This document shows, in pieces, positions 1 to 17,351 of a stretch of 64,000 nucleotides of DNA. The position numbers and the translations under genes were made by a program. The DNA comes from Gymnopus androsaceus JB14 (taxonomy: Eukaryota; Basidiomycota; Agaricomycetes; Agaricales; Omphalotaceae), in NCBI GenBank assembly GCA_009733575.1, contig ML769385.1:1-64000 (forward strand), written 5' to 3'. Under the pieces are notes generated by a model, which saw only the letters and a program-made list of their open reading frames with translations, was not told the origin of the DNA and searched no databases. Every line of letters starts with the position of its first letter. Position 1 is the first letter of the stretch.

Positions 1-304
1 GGCTCAAGGTTCCCTCCAAACAAGGAAAATGATGGCCAAATTTGAAAGAGGCATTGCCAGGATTCAACTTGTTCAAGATATCTAAATGCCAAATTGGTTT
101 TTATAATATGTATAATGGGGATTTTCTTACCCTGAGCTTGAGATGTACCATGATAGGTATTATGGGTATTATTAATGAAATTTCCACCATGGATGTCAAA
201 ATCATTAGCCTGAGTGAACATCGCCATAAGTGCAAGGGATGATGATGGTTCAGATGCAAGAGATGATTGTCACACTATCACGTTCTGTCAAACAAAATAT
301 GAGT

Positions 305-808
305 TGCTTTAGGGCAGGTAATAGATACAAAGATGAGCGTCAGTTGGCGTCGAGCGCTTAGTGTGCACGACGGAGGCGCTTTTATTGCCCAATGCCCATT
401 TTAGACCTTCGTAAGCGTCGATTACAGAGCATATCTTCCGGTTGAATACATGCAGTGAAGGATGAGGAGCATTTTATTCAAAGAAAATTTATACATACAA
501 GGAGTGTTACAGTTACCGAGGTTGCTACTTTGCAAAATCTCGAGTTGCTCTTGAGAGCAGAACCGAGAGTGACAGGGGAAAAACATAAAGCGCGATTTAT
601 GTAGACTATAAACGACTTATAAATCGTTTCTACACTCTGTCATAAGTACGGGAGATTTGTGATACTTACTTATGTATAACAAATTACCGAAAAAACGGGA
701 ATTACCAAAATCAGTAATCACATTGTCTAGCATGAGTCGAGGAATAATCACTATTTGTCTGACCAGTCTCGAGTCGAGTAGTCTAGGCAGGGGTCGGTAA
801 TCGTAGAC
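305..808 (+). repeat. Upstream flank of OYE copy 1, duplicated near OYE copy 4
   Basis: This gene-free stretch matches, in opposite orientation, the region upstream of OYE copy 4 (about 56279-56830). Shared landmarks in the same order are GTTGGCGTC, GACCTTCGT, TTTATTCAAAG, GTTACAGTTAC, CTCGAGTTGC and GACAGGGGAAAAA. The duplicated OYE unit therefore carries about 0.5 kb of promoter-side DNA. Positions 1-304 upstream of it are AT-rich and I recognise nothing in them. Confidence 0.6.
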
Positions 809-816
809 TATAAAAG
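809..816 (+). promoter_or_regulatory. TATA box of OYE copy 1
   Basis: TATAAAAG lies 43 bp upstream of the chosen ATG at 852. The same TATA sequence at similar spacing precedes the other four OYE copies. A conserved ATG at 818, in another frame, lies only 9 bp past the TATA start and is probably upstream of the transcript start. Confidence 0.55.
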
Positions 817-851
817 CATGCAACGATTGGCAAGTGTCGGTATCAACCACA

Positions 852-2150
<1,299 letters not shown>

Positions 2151-2327
2151 AGAATTTGTTATACCATTGAGCACCATGGTCGCACAGCACAGATAATAGA
2201 ATCATACCCATCTTCGACCGGCGCTTCACAACAATTTAGAGTTTGTGAACTGATATATAGAAAGCATTGACTATACATATAATTAGATAACAGAAATAAT
2301 GTCCCTGTGATTCGATGTAGCATATTC

Positions 2328-2757
2328 TCAAGCAAGTTTACAGCCAATAATTCGGGCTGGAGTGACAGAAGATTATTGGAAGATAGGCTAACAGAGAAAG
2401 AAGAAAAGACTTACTGGTACCATCGCCTTCTCCGACGCCACGCAACATATCAGTAAGATGGAAAAAAAAAAAAAAAAAAAAAGAGGTGGAACGTGGAATA
2501 TATAGAGATGGGTAGAGCTTGGTAGGCATACTCATGAGTCCAAAGGACACGTTATATTGTGACAAGGGCACATCATACCCAGGCACCAACGACCGGAAAC
2601 TTAAGCGTTGTGAGCGATATTTGGTGTTGGTGATGGCGGAGCCTGAACTACGATTTAAATAGATAGTATTCAGAGTGACATTTCACCCAGCAAAGACCTC
2701 TGCGGTGCTATGAATGTCAAAGGCAGAAAGGCCAATATCTTGCATAAGGTCCCACAA
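2328..2757 (-). pseudogene. KOG1 3'-end fragment copied with the OYE unit
   Basis: This is the last part of the raptor/KOG1 gene, duplicated from 7053-7480. It retains the stretch PGYDVPLSQYNV, the last intron and the C-terminal IIGC motif before a TGA, but nothing upstream of about 2757, where homology stops abruptly at the edge of a repeat-rich island. An A-run of 21 bases (2462-2482) has expanded inside the former coding sequence and disrupts it. It cannot encode a functional protein. It marks the extent of the segmental duplication. Confidence 0.85.
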
Positions 2758-2825
2758 AACCAATATGCAAATTGCTTTACTATAGTTGACATGGATATGC
2801 TGAACATTGTATTATGGAATAACCA

Positions 2826-3514
2826 CATCAGCAAAACCTGGGTGTACTGTCCAGCGCTGGATAGCGCTGGATAGCACTCATAGCACCCATAGCACCCATA
2901 GCAAGGTCCCCATCTATCCAGAGCTATGGATTGCTATGGATTGCTATGGACTGCTATGGATTTCACAGGAATGTCGAGACTCGATGTCGGTTGTCATTCT
3001 ACTCAATGCTCAATATATTATTTGTTTGAATTGATTTGAGAATCATAAAATTGAACGATGGTGAAATAAAATCATTTATATTATGTATTCATATTCATAT
3101 GTACATGGACTATAGTACATACGCCGAAACCAACCATAAGCCATAGAACCATCCACCATACTACTCTATAAGCAGCAGCTCCCATATGCACACATCAAGT
3201 AGTAAAGATTCTAAAACCAAAAAATCTAATGAGACACTGCACGAATACCACCCAACAAGTTTGGGTGACTGAGAATTGAGGGGCGAAGTCGAAGTTCCAA
3301 TGCAGATAATCCCGCATCTCTTATATACTGCTGGCGCGAGAATGACAAGTGTCAAACGGCTGTTAGATGGCTGTCAAATGATGATACAAATCAGTGATCC
3401 CATAGAACCTCATAGCAGGCCATAGCAGGCCATAGCAGCCATAGTGCTTGACAGAAATATGGCTGCTATGGCCTGCTATGGCCTGCTATGACCATTATCC
3501 AGGTTTTGCTGATG
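2826..3514. mobile_element. Short inverted-repeat element, copy A (non-autonomous)
   Basis: The 689-bp stretch begins CATCAGCAAAACCTGG and ends with its reverse complement. Inside each end are tandem short units of about 10 bp of the type CTATGGATTG or CATAGCAGGC, arranged so each arm folds on itself. One end continues with GGTGTACTG, the other with ATAATGGTCATAGC, and copy B has the same two end types in reverse orientation. No coding region for a transposase is seen. Target-site duplication is not clear, so the superfamily is unassigned. Confidence 0.6.
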
Positions 3515-4230
3515 CAGTAAAGATCTGCAAAATATGAGTAGACCAGATTTAATGATTATTTGGCCACAGCATGCCATGTCCATCTGATGCACATTCCATA
3601 CCACCATTGCAACTCCCTTCAGTGACAATTTTTTCACAGGGTGCCCTGTGGGACATGTGAAAGAAAATTTATAGGTATTCTAGAGGTACATAGGACATGT
3701 AGATGCAATGTTAAAAAACTCAGGAGCTCAGACAGACTTGCATGAAGTAAGAATATAATTATTTGAGACAATGCTAAATCAATTTATATGGCGCCCTGTG
3801 CACTATGAATCAGTGCATTTTGCACTTGTTAAACAAAGGATTTGGTGCAGTACTGGTCAAGCAATCATCCAAATACTTTTGACTGCAATTTGGCAGAATT
3901 TAACTGTGAGATCAGCTTGGCCAACTATTATGCAAATGGCAATAACCTCTTTCCTTATAATTATGTTAAAAATGATACATGAAATGATAAGAAATGCGGA
4001 TATTTTAGTAACAGTCTGGCAGAAAGATGGGAGAGCACTGTATTCTGCAAATTTTTCAATGGGTTTCCTAGCTTACACACATGGCTATAGCCAAAAGCCC
4101 TAATTGGGATAAGGCCTTAGTCAGATGGCAAGCAAGACTGAATATCTTAGTTAGCATCAATGAGTGCTAGCAAGCTGACATAGTTTAGGTAGTCATCAGC
4201 AAGTAAGTATTCAAGTACACAAGTGATCCT
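3515..4230. other. AT-rich spacer between two inverted-repeat elements
   Basis: No convincing gene. The 110-codon open frame at 3771-4103 has no recognisable motif and is probably chance in AT-rich DNA. The stretch may be an older insertion. Confidence 0.4.
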
Positions 4231-4508
4231 CATCAGCAAAACCTGGATAATTGTCATAGCTGTCATAGCAAGCCATAGCAGGCATAGAACTATGAACTGC
4301 TATGAACTGCTATGGGTAGCTATGAGTTGCTATGAGTTGCTATGAGCTTGCAGATTTATATTGCCCTTTGACATCCATAGCAGTTCATAGCAGCCCATAG
4401 CAATCCATAGCTCTGGATAGATGGGGACCTTGCTATAAGTGCTATGAGTGCTATGAGTGCTGGACAGAGCTATACAGCTCTGTCCAGTACACCCAGGTTT
4501 TGCTGATG
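4231..4508. mobile_element. Short inverted-repeat element, copy B (non-autonomous)
   Basis: A 278-bp element with the same 16-bp ends as copy A (CATCAGCAAAACCTGG and its complement) and the same tandem CTATGG-type units. It lies in inverted orientation to copy A: its right arm, about 120 bp, is close to the reverse complement of the left arm of copy A. CCT flanks both sides and could be a 3-bp target duplication, but copy A does not confirm this. Confidence 0.6.
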
Positions 4509-5364
4509 CCTCCCTCTATAATGGAGTTTACCATTAATCATTAAAATCAAGAGTCAAGGTCAAGCAAGTGTAGAAGTTGGAACAAAAGGTGCCCCAAGGG
4601 ATCAATGTATATGCAAAGCGGAGTAAGAGGTGCTTGAGATCTTTTGCCAAGAACAAAGCACTGCTGCTTGCACCTCCATTATATTATGCATAAGGTCAAG
4701 CTGGATGAAGCCAAACTACTGTATACCCAAGTTAAGCCCACATTGTTTTAGGCATAGTCCTGTTGCAACTGCATCCCAGTCAAGACACAGGCTAAGGAGT
4801 CAACCAGTCAAAGTCAAAGTTGGTGAATGATTCCAACTGATAAGTCAAGTATATGATTTGTAGTCTAAGTCCAGATTGCGAGTCCAAAATGCAGTCCAAG
4901 TCTGAAAGATGGTGAAAACTGCCACCATACTGCCACCATAGTAGCCCTTACTGGCCCTTACTGGCCCTAGTAAAGTCTGACCAAGACCCACATATTTTCG
5001 AGACTGCAAGACTCCGACAACCAACAGCAAGCCAACAGTGGCCGACTTTGCGCTGGGGACCTTGTAATTTCACACTGATACAGATTATTCTTCTTAGATT
5101 GAGAAAGAGAACTACTTTCGGTAGCCGTCTAGTAAGTAGTGTAAGTAGTACTACTTCAAATACTCAGTATAATTCCTTTCAAAAGTCTCTTGAAACAGTT
5201 TCCGTTTATTTTGTCTTTTTCCAGAAACGGAAACTAAACGGTTGGACTTGGATCCAAGCCTTACATCGAGTCCGATAGATACGGGTGTGTCGTAAAAATT
5301 GAGCGCTCATGTTCCGACGGGTGTGTTATTTGTACTTATTTGTGATCTTGGTTCCGTCGGACCT
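4509..5364. other. Spacer between the two duplicated OYE units, no gene seen
   Basis: It contains short local repeats, such as GCCCTTACTG units and CTGCCACCATA twice around 4915-4970, but no recognisable gene. Homology with the left OYE unit resumes near 5365. Confidence 0.4.
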
Positions 5365-5516
5365 TTACTTATAACTAATTGCCGAAGAAACGGGAATTAC
5401 CAAAACCAACTTGTATCAGTACTAATCACTTTCTCTAGCATGAGTTGAGGAATAATCACTATTTGTCTGACCGGTCTCGAGTCGAGTAATCTAGGCAGGG
5501 GTCGGTAATCGTAGAC

Positions 5517-5524
5517 TATAAAAG
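5517..5524 (+). promoter_or_regulatory. TATA box of OYE copy 2
   Basis: TATAAAAG lies 43 bp before the ATG at 5560, identical in sequence and spacing to OYE copy 1. Confidence 0.55.
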
Positions 5525-5559
5525 CATGCAACGATTGGCAAGTGTCGGTATCAACTACA

Positions 5560-6855
<1,296 letters not shown>

Positions 6856-7052
6856 AGAATTCGATATGCCATTCAGTATAGACTATAATACTAATCATGA
6901 GTTTACTCACCCGTCTCCGAGCGGTGACTACAACTATTGGCCTGAGCTTACCATATGAACATAATTTAGACTTTGTGAAATTATAGAAAGCATTGACTAT
7001 ACATGAATTTAGAACAAAATTAATTTTCCATATACGATGATGTAGCATATTC

Positions 7053-10000
7053 TCATGCAAGATTACAGCCAATAATTCGGACTAGAGTGAAAGAAGATTA
7101 ACACCTGGAGCAGAGAAAGAGCAAGAGACTTACTGGTACCATCGCCTTCTCCGACGCCACACAACATCTCGGTAGGATGGAAAACAAAAGAAGTGGAACG
7201 TGGAATGTATGGTGATGGGTACAACTTGGTAGGCATACTCATGAGTCCAGAGGACACGTTATATTGCGACAGGGGCACATCATACCCAGGCGCCAGCGAC
7301 CGGAAACTTAAGCGTTGTGAGCGATATCTGGTGTTGGTGATGGCAGAGGAGCTACAAGAATTTCCGTCAGCTTCGATTTAAATGAATAGTATTCAGAGCG
7401 ACAGCTCACCCAGCAAAGACCTCTGCGGTGCTATGAACGTCAAAGGCAGAAAGGCCAATATCTTGCATAAGGTCCCAAGTCGTCACAGCATGGTCGGTGC
7501 GCCCACGAAGGTCCCAGAGTTTAACCTCCCCTTCCACGCTACAAAATATACTTCAGCCACAACATAACATGCTATTCATTACGAAAAAAGTTTACCTGGC
7601 AGAGAGGAACTGGTAAGCCATCGTCGGATGGGGCTTGACGTTTTGAACCCAGGAGCCGTGCCCGCGGTGCGTCTGTACGATAGCCTCTTCTTCTTCGAGG
7701 CGCCGATCGAATACCTTGATCCAGCCATCTCCGAATCCTGCCACAAAGATTTGGGTGGAGCCTGGATCTGATGCGATTGAAGTCACAGGGGCATCGGACG
7801 CGGTATCCAAGTCCTAAGATACCATTAGCTTCGAACAACGTAAAATCAAGAAAAGACATACCAATCCCTGTATCTCAGTCTGAGCATCCCATGTCTTGAT
7901 CACCTTCGAGTCTCCACCAACCAACAGAATACCCGAAGACTGTTTCCAGTCCATGACCACACCAGAACCATGACGCAAAGGCACGATTTCATTTAACCCT
8001 CTAAACGAGCTGACCATTTGCACTGGACCAGGATCAAGTAGAGGATCGTAATTCCGGTAGAGACGAACGACGCCATCGGCTACAAGGAGATCAGTAAACC
8101 AGATAAAAAACCATCGAAGAAAACAGTACCTGAAGCGGTAGTGATTATCCCACCGACGTTCTGGTTGATGATATGAAGAGACGTGATGCTAGTTCCCTTC
8201 GGATTGCCATTCCGGAACGATCGCAAGCGTTTCTTGTGAGTCCAGTCCCAGACACTATGCCAACAAATCTCGTCAATTGGCCAATATAAAGTCAAATTTA
8301 AACATAAACACTAACGTGACAATGTCGGTATCGTTCGATACCACTAGATGCTGGTCGTACGAATGGAAAGCCATATTGAGTGGGAAAGCCGGTCCAATGA
8401 GGGTGGCCACAGTCCGGTCCCAACGACGATCCGCTACAATGAGATTGATCAATAAAACAATACTAGATGAAAACGAAAACACAACACACAAGCAACTTCT
8501 GCCTGAGACCGAGTCTCATTATCAGTCTGCTCATTGCGTTGCTGTCTCCATATCTGGTAGTTGTACTGGATGCTTCCAGGCTCATCCGCCTCCGCTTGCT
8601 AAAACCAAGACAATAAGAACAATGCAGAATAAAAGGAAAAAGATGTAAACCTTACCCTCATCTGTGGCTCCGTAAAGTACTCTGAGCACCAATCGAAGAA
8701 CGTGCTCTTCAAAGGTAACACATCACGAATACCCATCCCTGTACCCAGACCCAAGATGATACTGCTACTCAAAGAATCGACAGAGAAAGTACTATTGCTA
8801 GGGCTCGGGATTCCATATTGGCCATTGTGGTACCCATTCACGCCCTTCTTCAGTCTCTTTCGCGCACGTAGACGTTCCATATCCTCCTCCATCAACGCCT
8901 CCATGACATCCGAGGGATGGAAGACCGGCGTTTTCGGCGCGCTTGCATTATCATCATCATCATCCGAGTGGTGTGTCATCGTTGATGCACGAGAGGAGGG
9001 ATGAGGCGAATAGTACGCCTCACCACCCTGATGAGTGGGACTTCCAGGACGAGAATAAGGTGATGCGTATTGGGCGACATTCAAAGTGGGCGAAGGAGGG
9101 CGCGAAGTTCCCATCATTGACTCGGATAAATCACCACCGTTTGCATGGTGGATGCCCCCGCTGGGGTGAGGGTGATGATTGTACACGGTCGCTGTAGGTG
9201 ACGCCGTTCGACCATCCTCCATAGCTGGGAAAGTAATCCCACCTGCGAGGTTCTTCAATGCATGAGCGATCGAAGACGTTCTCTTTACGGTGTTGGATAC
9301 TGTATTTGATATGGTACTCGTCATGGTGTCTGTGCGCGACAGACTCGGACGAATACCTTCGCTTCGAATGGAGCCCCCGCCAGGTGAAGGAGGTGCTACC
9401 GTCTGGATAGGCCGGGACTCCATTCAGATTCAGCGATGGAGATGCTGTAAGCGAACCAGAGCTCATACGAGACCGTACATCATGTCGTACTTCATGCTGC
9501 TTGGCTATGACCGGCGTTATAGTTGCTAGGAGCCATCGGCGGACTCCCCTAGACTCGTATCATCAAGTCTAGTAAACGGCGAATCCAACAACAACGCCAT
9601 GATATAATCCACCACAGTCTGCGCATGCGTCGCGACCTCGTTGTAAGGGATCTACCGAAAGATCCAGCAAAACCACGAAAATCGTGTAAAAAGACGAAAG
9701 CAGGACTCGAGATTCTTCTCGTAAACCTGGATCTTCGATTCTATACAGCCATTCTCTGACGGCCTGTTCAGATATCTCGTCTTCGATCGTTTGAGACGTA
9801 AGGATAAGACCGTAGCGCGTCGACGCTTCCGTTCTTCTTCCCAATAGATCCAAGCACACACGACAAAGTATCCTCTCCACTCCTTGACGAGACAGCTCAC
9901 TAAAACCACCAACTCTTTCCGACACATGGGACTCGCGTCTTCTCTCACGACAAGGATAGCACCTGTAACAACAGCGACTTCCATCCGGAAATGTGTCCTT

Positions 10001-12350
10001 TCGTCTCGGTCGAACATACCGCCTGACCCTCCACCTCCTTTGGTCCCCTCGGTTTCTAGCTTTGACCCACTAGCACCCATGAACGTCCCGAGAGCGTATC
10101 AACGCAGCGCATCTCACTTCCGCAGAATCATCCGACATCAAGTTGAGCAGCTTGTCCTGCGTCCCTCGAGATACACCAAGCATCTTCCCTTGATCGAACC
10201 CACACCACATCTGTGCTATACACAAGCAGCTCCATTGCCTCAACAAAAAGTCCGCTTCATCCAAAAGATTAAAACACGCATCGAAAACATGCTCCTCCCA
10301 ACATGCTTGCTGCCCTTTCGGAAAGTCCCTTGCAAGTGACGCAAGGATAAATGTACACATTGCCAGATGCTCCGAGGTATTTGGTAAGGCATGCTGAGCA
10401 GAGGTAGTAGAGGGATTCGTAGTGAGGATTTTGGAAAAGTATCGATAACCTTGTTGGTTATTGAACAGGTCGACTTGGACGGTTGGATCGACGGCGAGAA
10501 TTCGCGCCCATATGAATATGAGTACGGGTCGTAAATCAGGGCCGGGGGCTTGCAAGAGTTTGGAAATGTAGGGGAAAATCCCTATCGTGAGGACGAGGTG
10601 GACGGCCCATGGACCTAGATCCACAAACTGCGAAAGTAGGATGAGGGCTCTCAAGCGGTGTGGCTGAGAAAGAAGGACCTGAAGGACAATCGCGAGCTGG
10701 GTGGGAGGTTTCCGAGGAACAAGATGGGGAGTAGAAGACCATGATGCGGAAAGATTAGGGGATGTAGTGCTTATAGTAGTTTCGTATGCAGTACCAGAGG
10801 GAAGAGACAGCGGTCCTCGACGAGTGAGCGCAGAGCCTCCTCTAGAGATCCAAACCTCAAATGCAGTCAACTGGTCCGCGAAAAAGCGGCTCGGGACATA
10901 CTGGTATGGAGGAACCTTTGGAATATCAAAATTCTGCTGCTGTTGCTGGATTTCGTTGGAAGCTAGCATCTCGGGAAGCTGCTTGATACAAGCATCCAGA
11001 GCAAGATCCCATGTAGCCCATAACGGGTGGGTATTCGTGGCGGGTAAAGGAGGAGATGTATGTGGAGTACAGTTATAGCCTTTCATGAGGCGTTCGGCGA
11101 GGAGGAAGTTTCGGAATAGTGATGCGATGAGCAAGTCGCTGCGATATAACCGTGCAAACATCTCGGGAGTAAACGTAGTCCACGCGATGGTATCGGTGAT
11201 AGCAGTGAAGATCCAGTTGAGCTCTCCAAGAGGCGTGCGTCGATCCTTTAGGTCTCCCGGCATATGGGCAGCTACGTCGATATTGAGATCGATTTTAGTC
11301 GTCATCATATGATGGCGTATAGCAATCTCTATCGGCGAAGTTAGACAAGAAGTGAAGACGTCGGCAGGGAGGTCGGGGCAAGTAGGGAGTGTTTCGTTGG
11401 ATTCACAAGCGGCGAGCTGCAAGCTCTGCGTAAAAGGAAGCATTCCTTCAGGAAATTGACCTCCATGTTTGCGTCTTATATCTTCGTCTCGCCGCTTGGC
11501 GAACTCGTTAAAGTTGTGTAAGAGGTGACCAGCGGCGGAGCAGTCCCAAATATACACTCCCGGTGAGCCCAGCCAGTTTTGTATCTCCTGCAAAGACACT
11601 GGGATGTATTGTGTGTAATTCCGATTGAAACACCACAATTCTCCGCTAGACGTCGGCTTTTGGCACTCCATGACCATTATAATGGAAAAGAACCGCGTCA
11701 TCTTTGGCCTGCCTTCGCAACTGCTGACAAGCCTTCCGTAAAGTCTTCAAAAGACGGATCCAAAATCGGTTTATACTGGATTTTCTGACTGAGGTTCTCG
11801 AATTGGTGCTTCAGGTTAGCACCAATATGCTCAAGAGCCTTATGAGAAGGCATAGAGCGCGGATCGACCCAACATTCGAGTACAGCGCAGGGAGATGTTT
11901 TCACAACATCCGGAGGATCAACATCGATATTCAAACAGAGGACCAATGCGGCATTGGCTGTTTTGAGCTTGTTGGGAAGGGGGGAAGTATGGCGCCATGA
12001 AACAGGTTTGGCAGACCAAGGGGGAGCTGGGGTAGGGTTTCCGCACGAGGAATGACGCTTAGCAGACCAATAAGAGATGGGAGGCGCTGAATCAAGCGAG
12101 CCTTCAATAGAGGCTGTTGCGCGGGGTACTTGCTCTTCTTCTATATCAGGACTAGTCCTTGCATTTCTATGGGACCGAGTTCTGGATCGAGATAAATCTC
12201 TTTCAGTGTCAGAATCAGATTCACGACTCGAATGCCATGGTCCAGCACCTGGAAGGCAGAGATTATAATTTTATTTCAGTAGATAAGGATTGAGATACCT
12301 GTAGCAAATTTAGGGCCTGTGGATGGAATTAAATGGTGCTGTTCATACAT
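7053..12350 (-). CDS. KOG1: Raptor/KOG1, TORC1 scaffold subunit, with apparent frameshifts
   Basis: Scaffold of target-of-rapamycin complex 1. Exon 1 begins at ATG 12350. The raptor N-terminal caspase-like domain follows (VLCLNIDVDPPDVVKTSPCA, LFHYNGHGVP, NYTQYIPVSL, WDCSAAG), then the HEAT-like region (EVRCAAL, PMCRKELVVLVSCLVKEWRG), a low-complexity Ser/Pro-rich linker, the FFDWCSEYF segment, and C-terminal WD40 repeats (VWDWTHKKRL, KVFDRR, VKLWDLRG) ending IIGCNLA. Compared with family expectation, the frame shifts by one base near 11741, 10097, 9815 and 9645, and probably near 9423. Neighbouring genes show no such errors. Either this stretch was read poorly or the gene is decaying; because KOG1 is essential in studied fungi, sequence error seems likelier. 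Confidence 0.85.
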
Positions 12351-12485
12351 CCCATTGGCGAAGTAGCAGTTGAGGAAGAGCTCGTTGAGGAAGACTCAGA
12401 GCTCGATGAGGCGTCCGCACGTGGAATGATTGACGCTCTTAGCGGCAGCTTAAATATCAAATCGCTATTTTTCGCGCTCACCACC
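12351..12485. promoter_or_regulatory. Divergent promoter between KOG1 and NOG2
   Basis: Only 135 bp separate the two start codons, so both promoters must share or overlap this interval or extend into each other's first exons. I see no clear TATA box. The pairing of a TORC1 subunit with a ribosome-biogenesis factor could allow co-regulation, but that is inference. Confidence 0.45.
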
Positions 12486-14906
12486 ATGGCGCCCTCAAAA
12501 GCCTCACCGAGTTCCTCCTCCAAAACTCGGTCATCGACCTCCAACATCACCCTCAAAAGAGTCAAAGGAGAAAACTTTTACCGAAATGCAAAGCAAGCAA
12601 CTCGCCTTAAAATGCTCAATGGAGGCAAGCCCATCCGTGACAGAGACGGAAAGATTATCCAAGGCTGCTGCTTTTCAAAAGGGTGAAGATGAGACCAAGC
12701 CTGGAAGGGTACAGCCTGATCGAAGATGGTTTGGTCAGTATAATAAATAATCCACTTGTATGCAACTTATCTTCATAACTAGGAAACACCAGAGTCATCT
12801 CCCAAACAGCACTAGACCACTTTCGTACCAGTCTTGCAACAAAAAAGGATGACCCTTACTCTGTCCTGTTACGCAGAAACAAACTTCCTATGGCATTACT
12901 TGATGATGCTTCTAATCCTCATACCCAAAAGGTACGCTAAATTGCCCAACTGACAGTGAATGCAATTTTAATCCCAGGTTAGCGCTCTCACATCGTAGAC
13001 ACGGAACCATTCTCCGAAACGTTTGGTCCCAAAGCCCAGCGCAAACGTCCGAGAGTAGAAGCCAGTGACTTTGAAGAACTTGGTAAGCTTGGTGCTGCAG
13101 CAGCGGACGAAGCTAGTGAGGCAGCGACAGCAGCTGGACATGCTATTGGTATGAACATCTTTTCTTCTCACATTATATTATTAAATTATTTTTCGCTCCT
13201 AGAACCTCTGGCGTCATCTATCGTCGAAGCACAGACGCACGCCGACTACAACGAACCCATCTACGCCAAAGGAACGTCCCGAAGGATCTACGGTGAACTA
13301 TACAAAGTCATCGATTCTTCCGATGTCATTCTACACATCTTGGACGCTAGAGATCCCATAGGGACTCTTTGCGAGTCTGTGCTAGAATACATCAAAAAAG
13401 AAAAGGCGCATAAACAGGTAGTACTTGTTATTAACAAATGCGATTTGGTGCCGAATTGGGTCACTGTGAGTATTATTCCCTTCTGAGTTAACGCCGACTC
13501 ATCTCTGTTTTTTATTTCCCTCGATAGGCCCGCTACATCCAGCATCTAACACCGCGTTATCCTACGATCGCATTCCACGCATCACCAAATCATTCCTTTG
13601 GGAAAGGTTCACTCATCCAGCTGCTTCGCCAGTTTTCCCAGCTGCATTCCGACAAGAAACAAATTTCCGTTGGATTCATGGGATACCCCAACGTCGGAAA
13701 AAGTAGTGTAATCAACACCCTCAAAAGTGGTAAAGTTTGCCGAGTCGCTCCAGTACCCGGTGAAACCAAGGTCCGTCTCATCTCGTCTCTTATCATTTAA
13801 TCTAATATACTTTACAGGTCTGGCAATACATCACCCTAACGCGTCGAATCTACCTCATCGACTGCCCCGGAATCGTGCCCACCTCCGCACACGATACCCA
13901 AACCTCCACAGTCCTCAAGGGCGTCGTGCGTGTCGAAGCACTCCCCACACCCTCCGAACACATCCCTGCCCTCCTCACCCGTGTCAAACCCCTCTACCTA
14001 TCCCGCACATACAACATCCCCCTCCCCAATCCCGATGATCCATCTCAAGGCTGGGAAGCCGAGGTGCTCCTGGATAAATTAGCTAGGATGAAAGGAAGGT
14101 TGTTGAAACATGGTGAACCGGATATGGATTCGGTTGCCAAGATTATTCTGAGTGATTGGGTTAGAGGACGGATACCGTTTTTTGTTGCTCCCCCGGAACG
14201 TTCAGAGGTGTTGAATAGGGTGGAGGAGAAGGCGAGGAAGCTCAAGGCGAAGAATGCGAGTGATGCCAAGGGCAAGGGTAAGGCTGTTGATAGAGATGTA
14301 GGAGAGGAGAAGGAAGGGTTTTTACCTGGGGTTAAACAGAATTTGGGGTCGATCATGCAGAAAAACACCTTCTTGGCGGAGGATATTCAGCCTCTTGAGG
14401 ATGAATTTACCGGAGTAGATGCGGATGCGGACGGGGAAGGGGAAGAGGACGGGAGCCCGAGTGGTTCAGGAGATGAGGCGGAACGGGATGTTGGAGCTGG
14501 AGAGGAAGAGGAGGAAGAGTTGACGTGGAACGACGTGTTTGAGGGGATACAGCAGGCTCCTGACGAATCTCGTGCGGATGCGGGGCAAGGTAGCTATTTT
14601 CAACGACTCTTATCTTTGCGTTGTGCCTGATGGTTTGTTGAAGGATTGGCCACTGAGGAAGAGGAAGATGAAGATATGGAGGAGGAGGAGGATGCAGCGC
14701 CGAGTAAAGGACCGCGTATGAGTACCAACAAGGTTCGTAAAGTGGCTCTGCTTCCATATCATCATCCAAGAACTGATTGTTTCTGTTTGTGTGTGTAGCG
14801 GAAAGCCTCTAACTTTTATTCGACCGCGAATGTGAAAAATAAAAACCGCAAGAAGGCCGCACATATGAAGACTTTGCCTACTGGGAAGAGGCAGAGACGT
14901 AGATGA
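12486..14906 (+). CDS. NOG2: Nucleolar GTP-binding protein 2 (NOG2/Nug2), 60S assembly
   Basis: Circularly permuted GTPase that binds pre-60S particles in the nucleolus and nucleoplasm and acts before nuclear export. The conserved N-terminal region ([19 protein letters not shown]) is followed by the G4 motif NKCDLV, the P-loop GYPNVGKSS and the G3 motif DCPG, in the permuted order typical of the family. The acidic and basic C-terminal tail ends TGKRQRRR. Introns of about 50 bp interrupt the gene at several places, including near 12725, 12930, 13150, 13465, 13770, 14590, 14670 and 14730. The ATG at 12486 is chosen because it begins the conserved N-terminus; upstream codons in the same frame belong to the shared promoter. 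No defects are seen. Confidence 0.93.
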
Positions 14907-15168
14907 TGTATCTAGACGAGGCTGGAAGGGTATCTGATGTTGGGCTTTGAATAGATCTGCATTGCATGCAACCCATGACTACAATTCGCTCTCGATTTAC
15001 CAACGTTCCCCCGTACGCGTCCGAGTCGCGTCGAGAACACGCCGAGAGCTTGTTTGAATGAGGCGATAATGCGGGATCTCCGATAAGATAAGATCTTCTA
15101 TATAGAGTAACTGGCAGAACAATCGATCTTTCTTTCCCGAACTTTGAACCACCACCTTCAGTTACAGA

Positions 15169-17351
<2,183 letters not shown>

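Noticed and set aside
3771..4103. 110-codon open frame between the two inverted-repeat elements as a transposase piece
   Set aside because: No DDE or other transposase motif; composition is that of AT-rich spacer.
2870..4450. Regularly repeated short units that could look like a CRISPR array
   Set aside because: Units are about 10 bp, vary, and lack spacers of constant length. The genome is eukaryotic and the units lie inside inverted-repeat element arms.
14407..14769. Long minus-strand open frame opposite the NOG2 tail
   Set aside because: Shadow of the acidic, low-complexity coding region on the plus strand.
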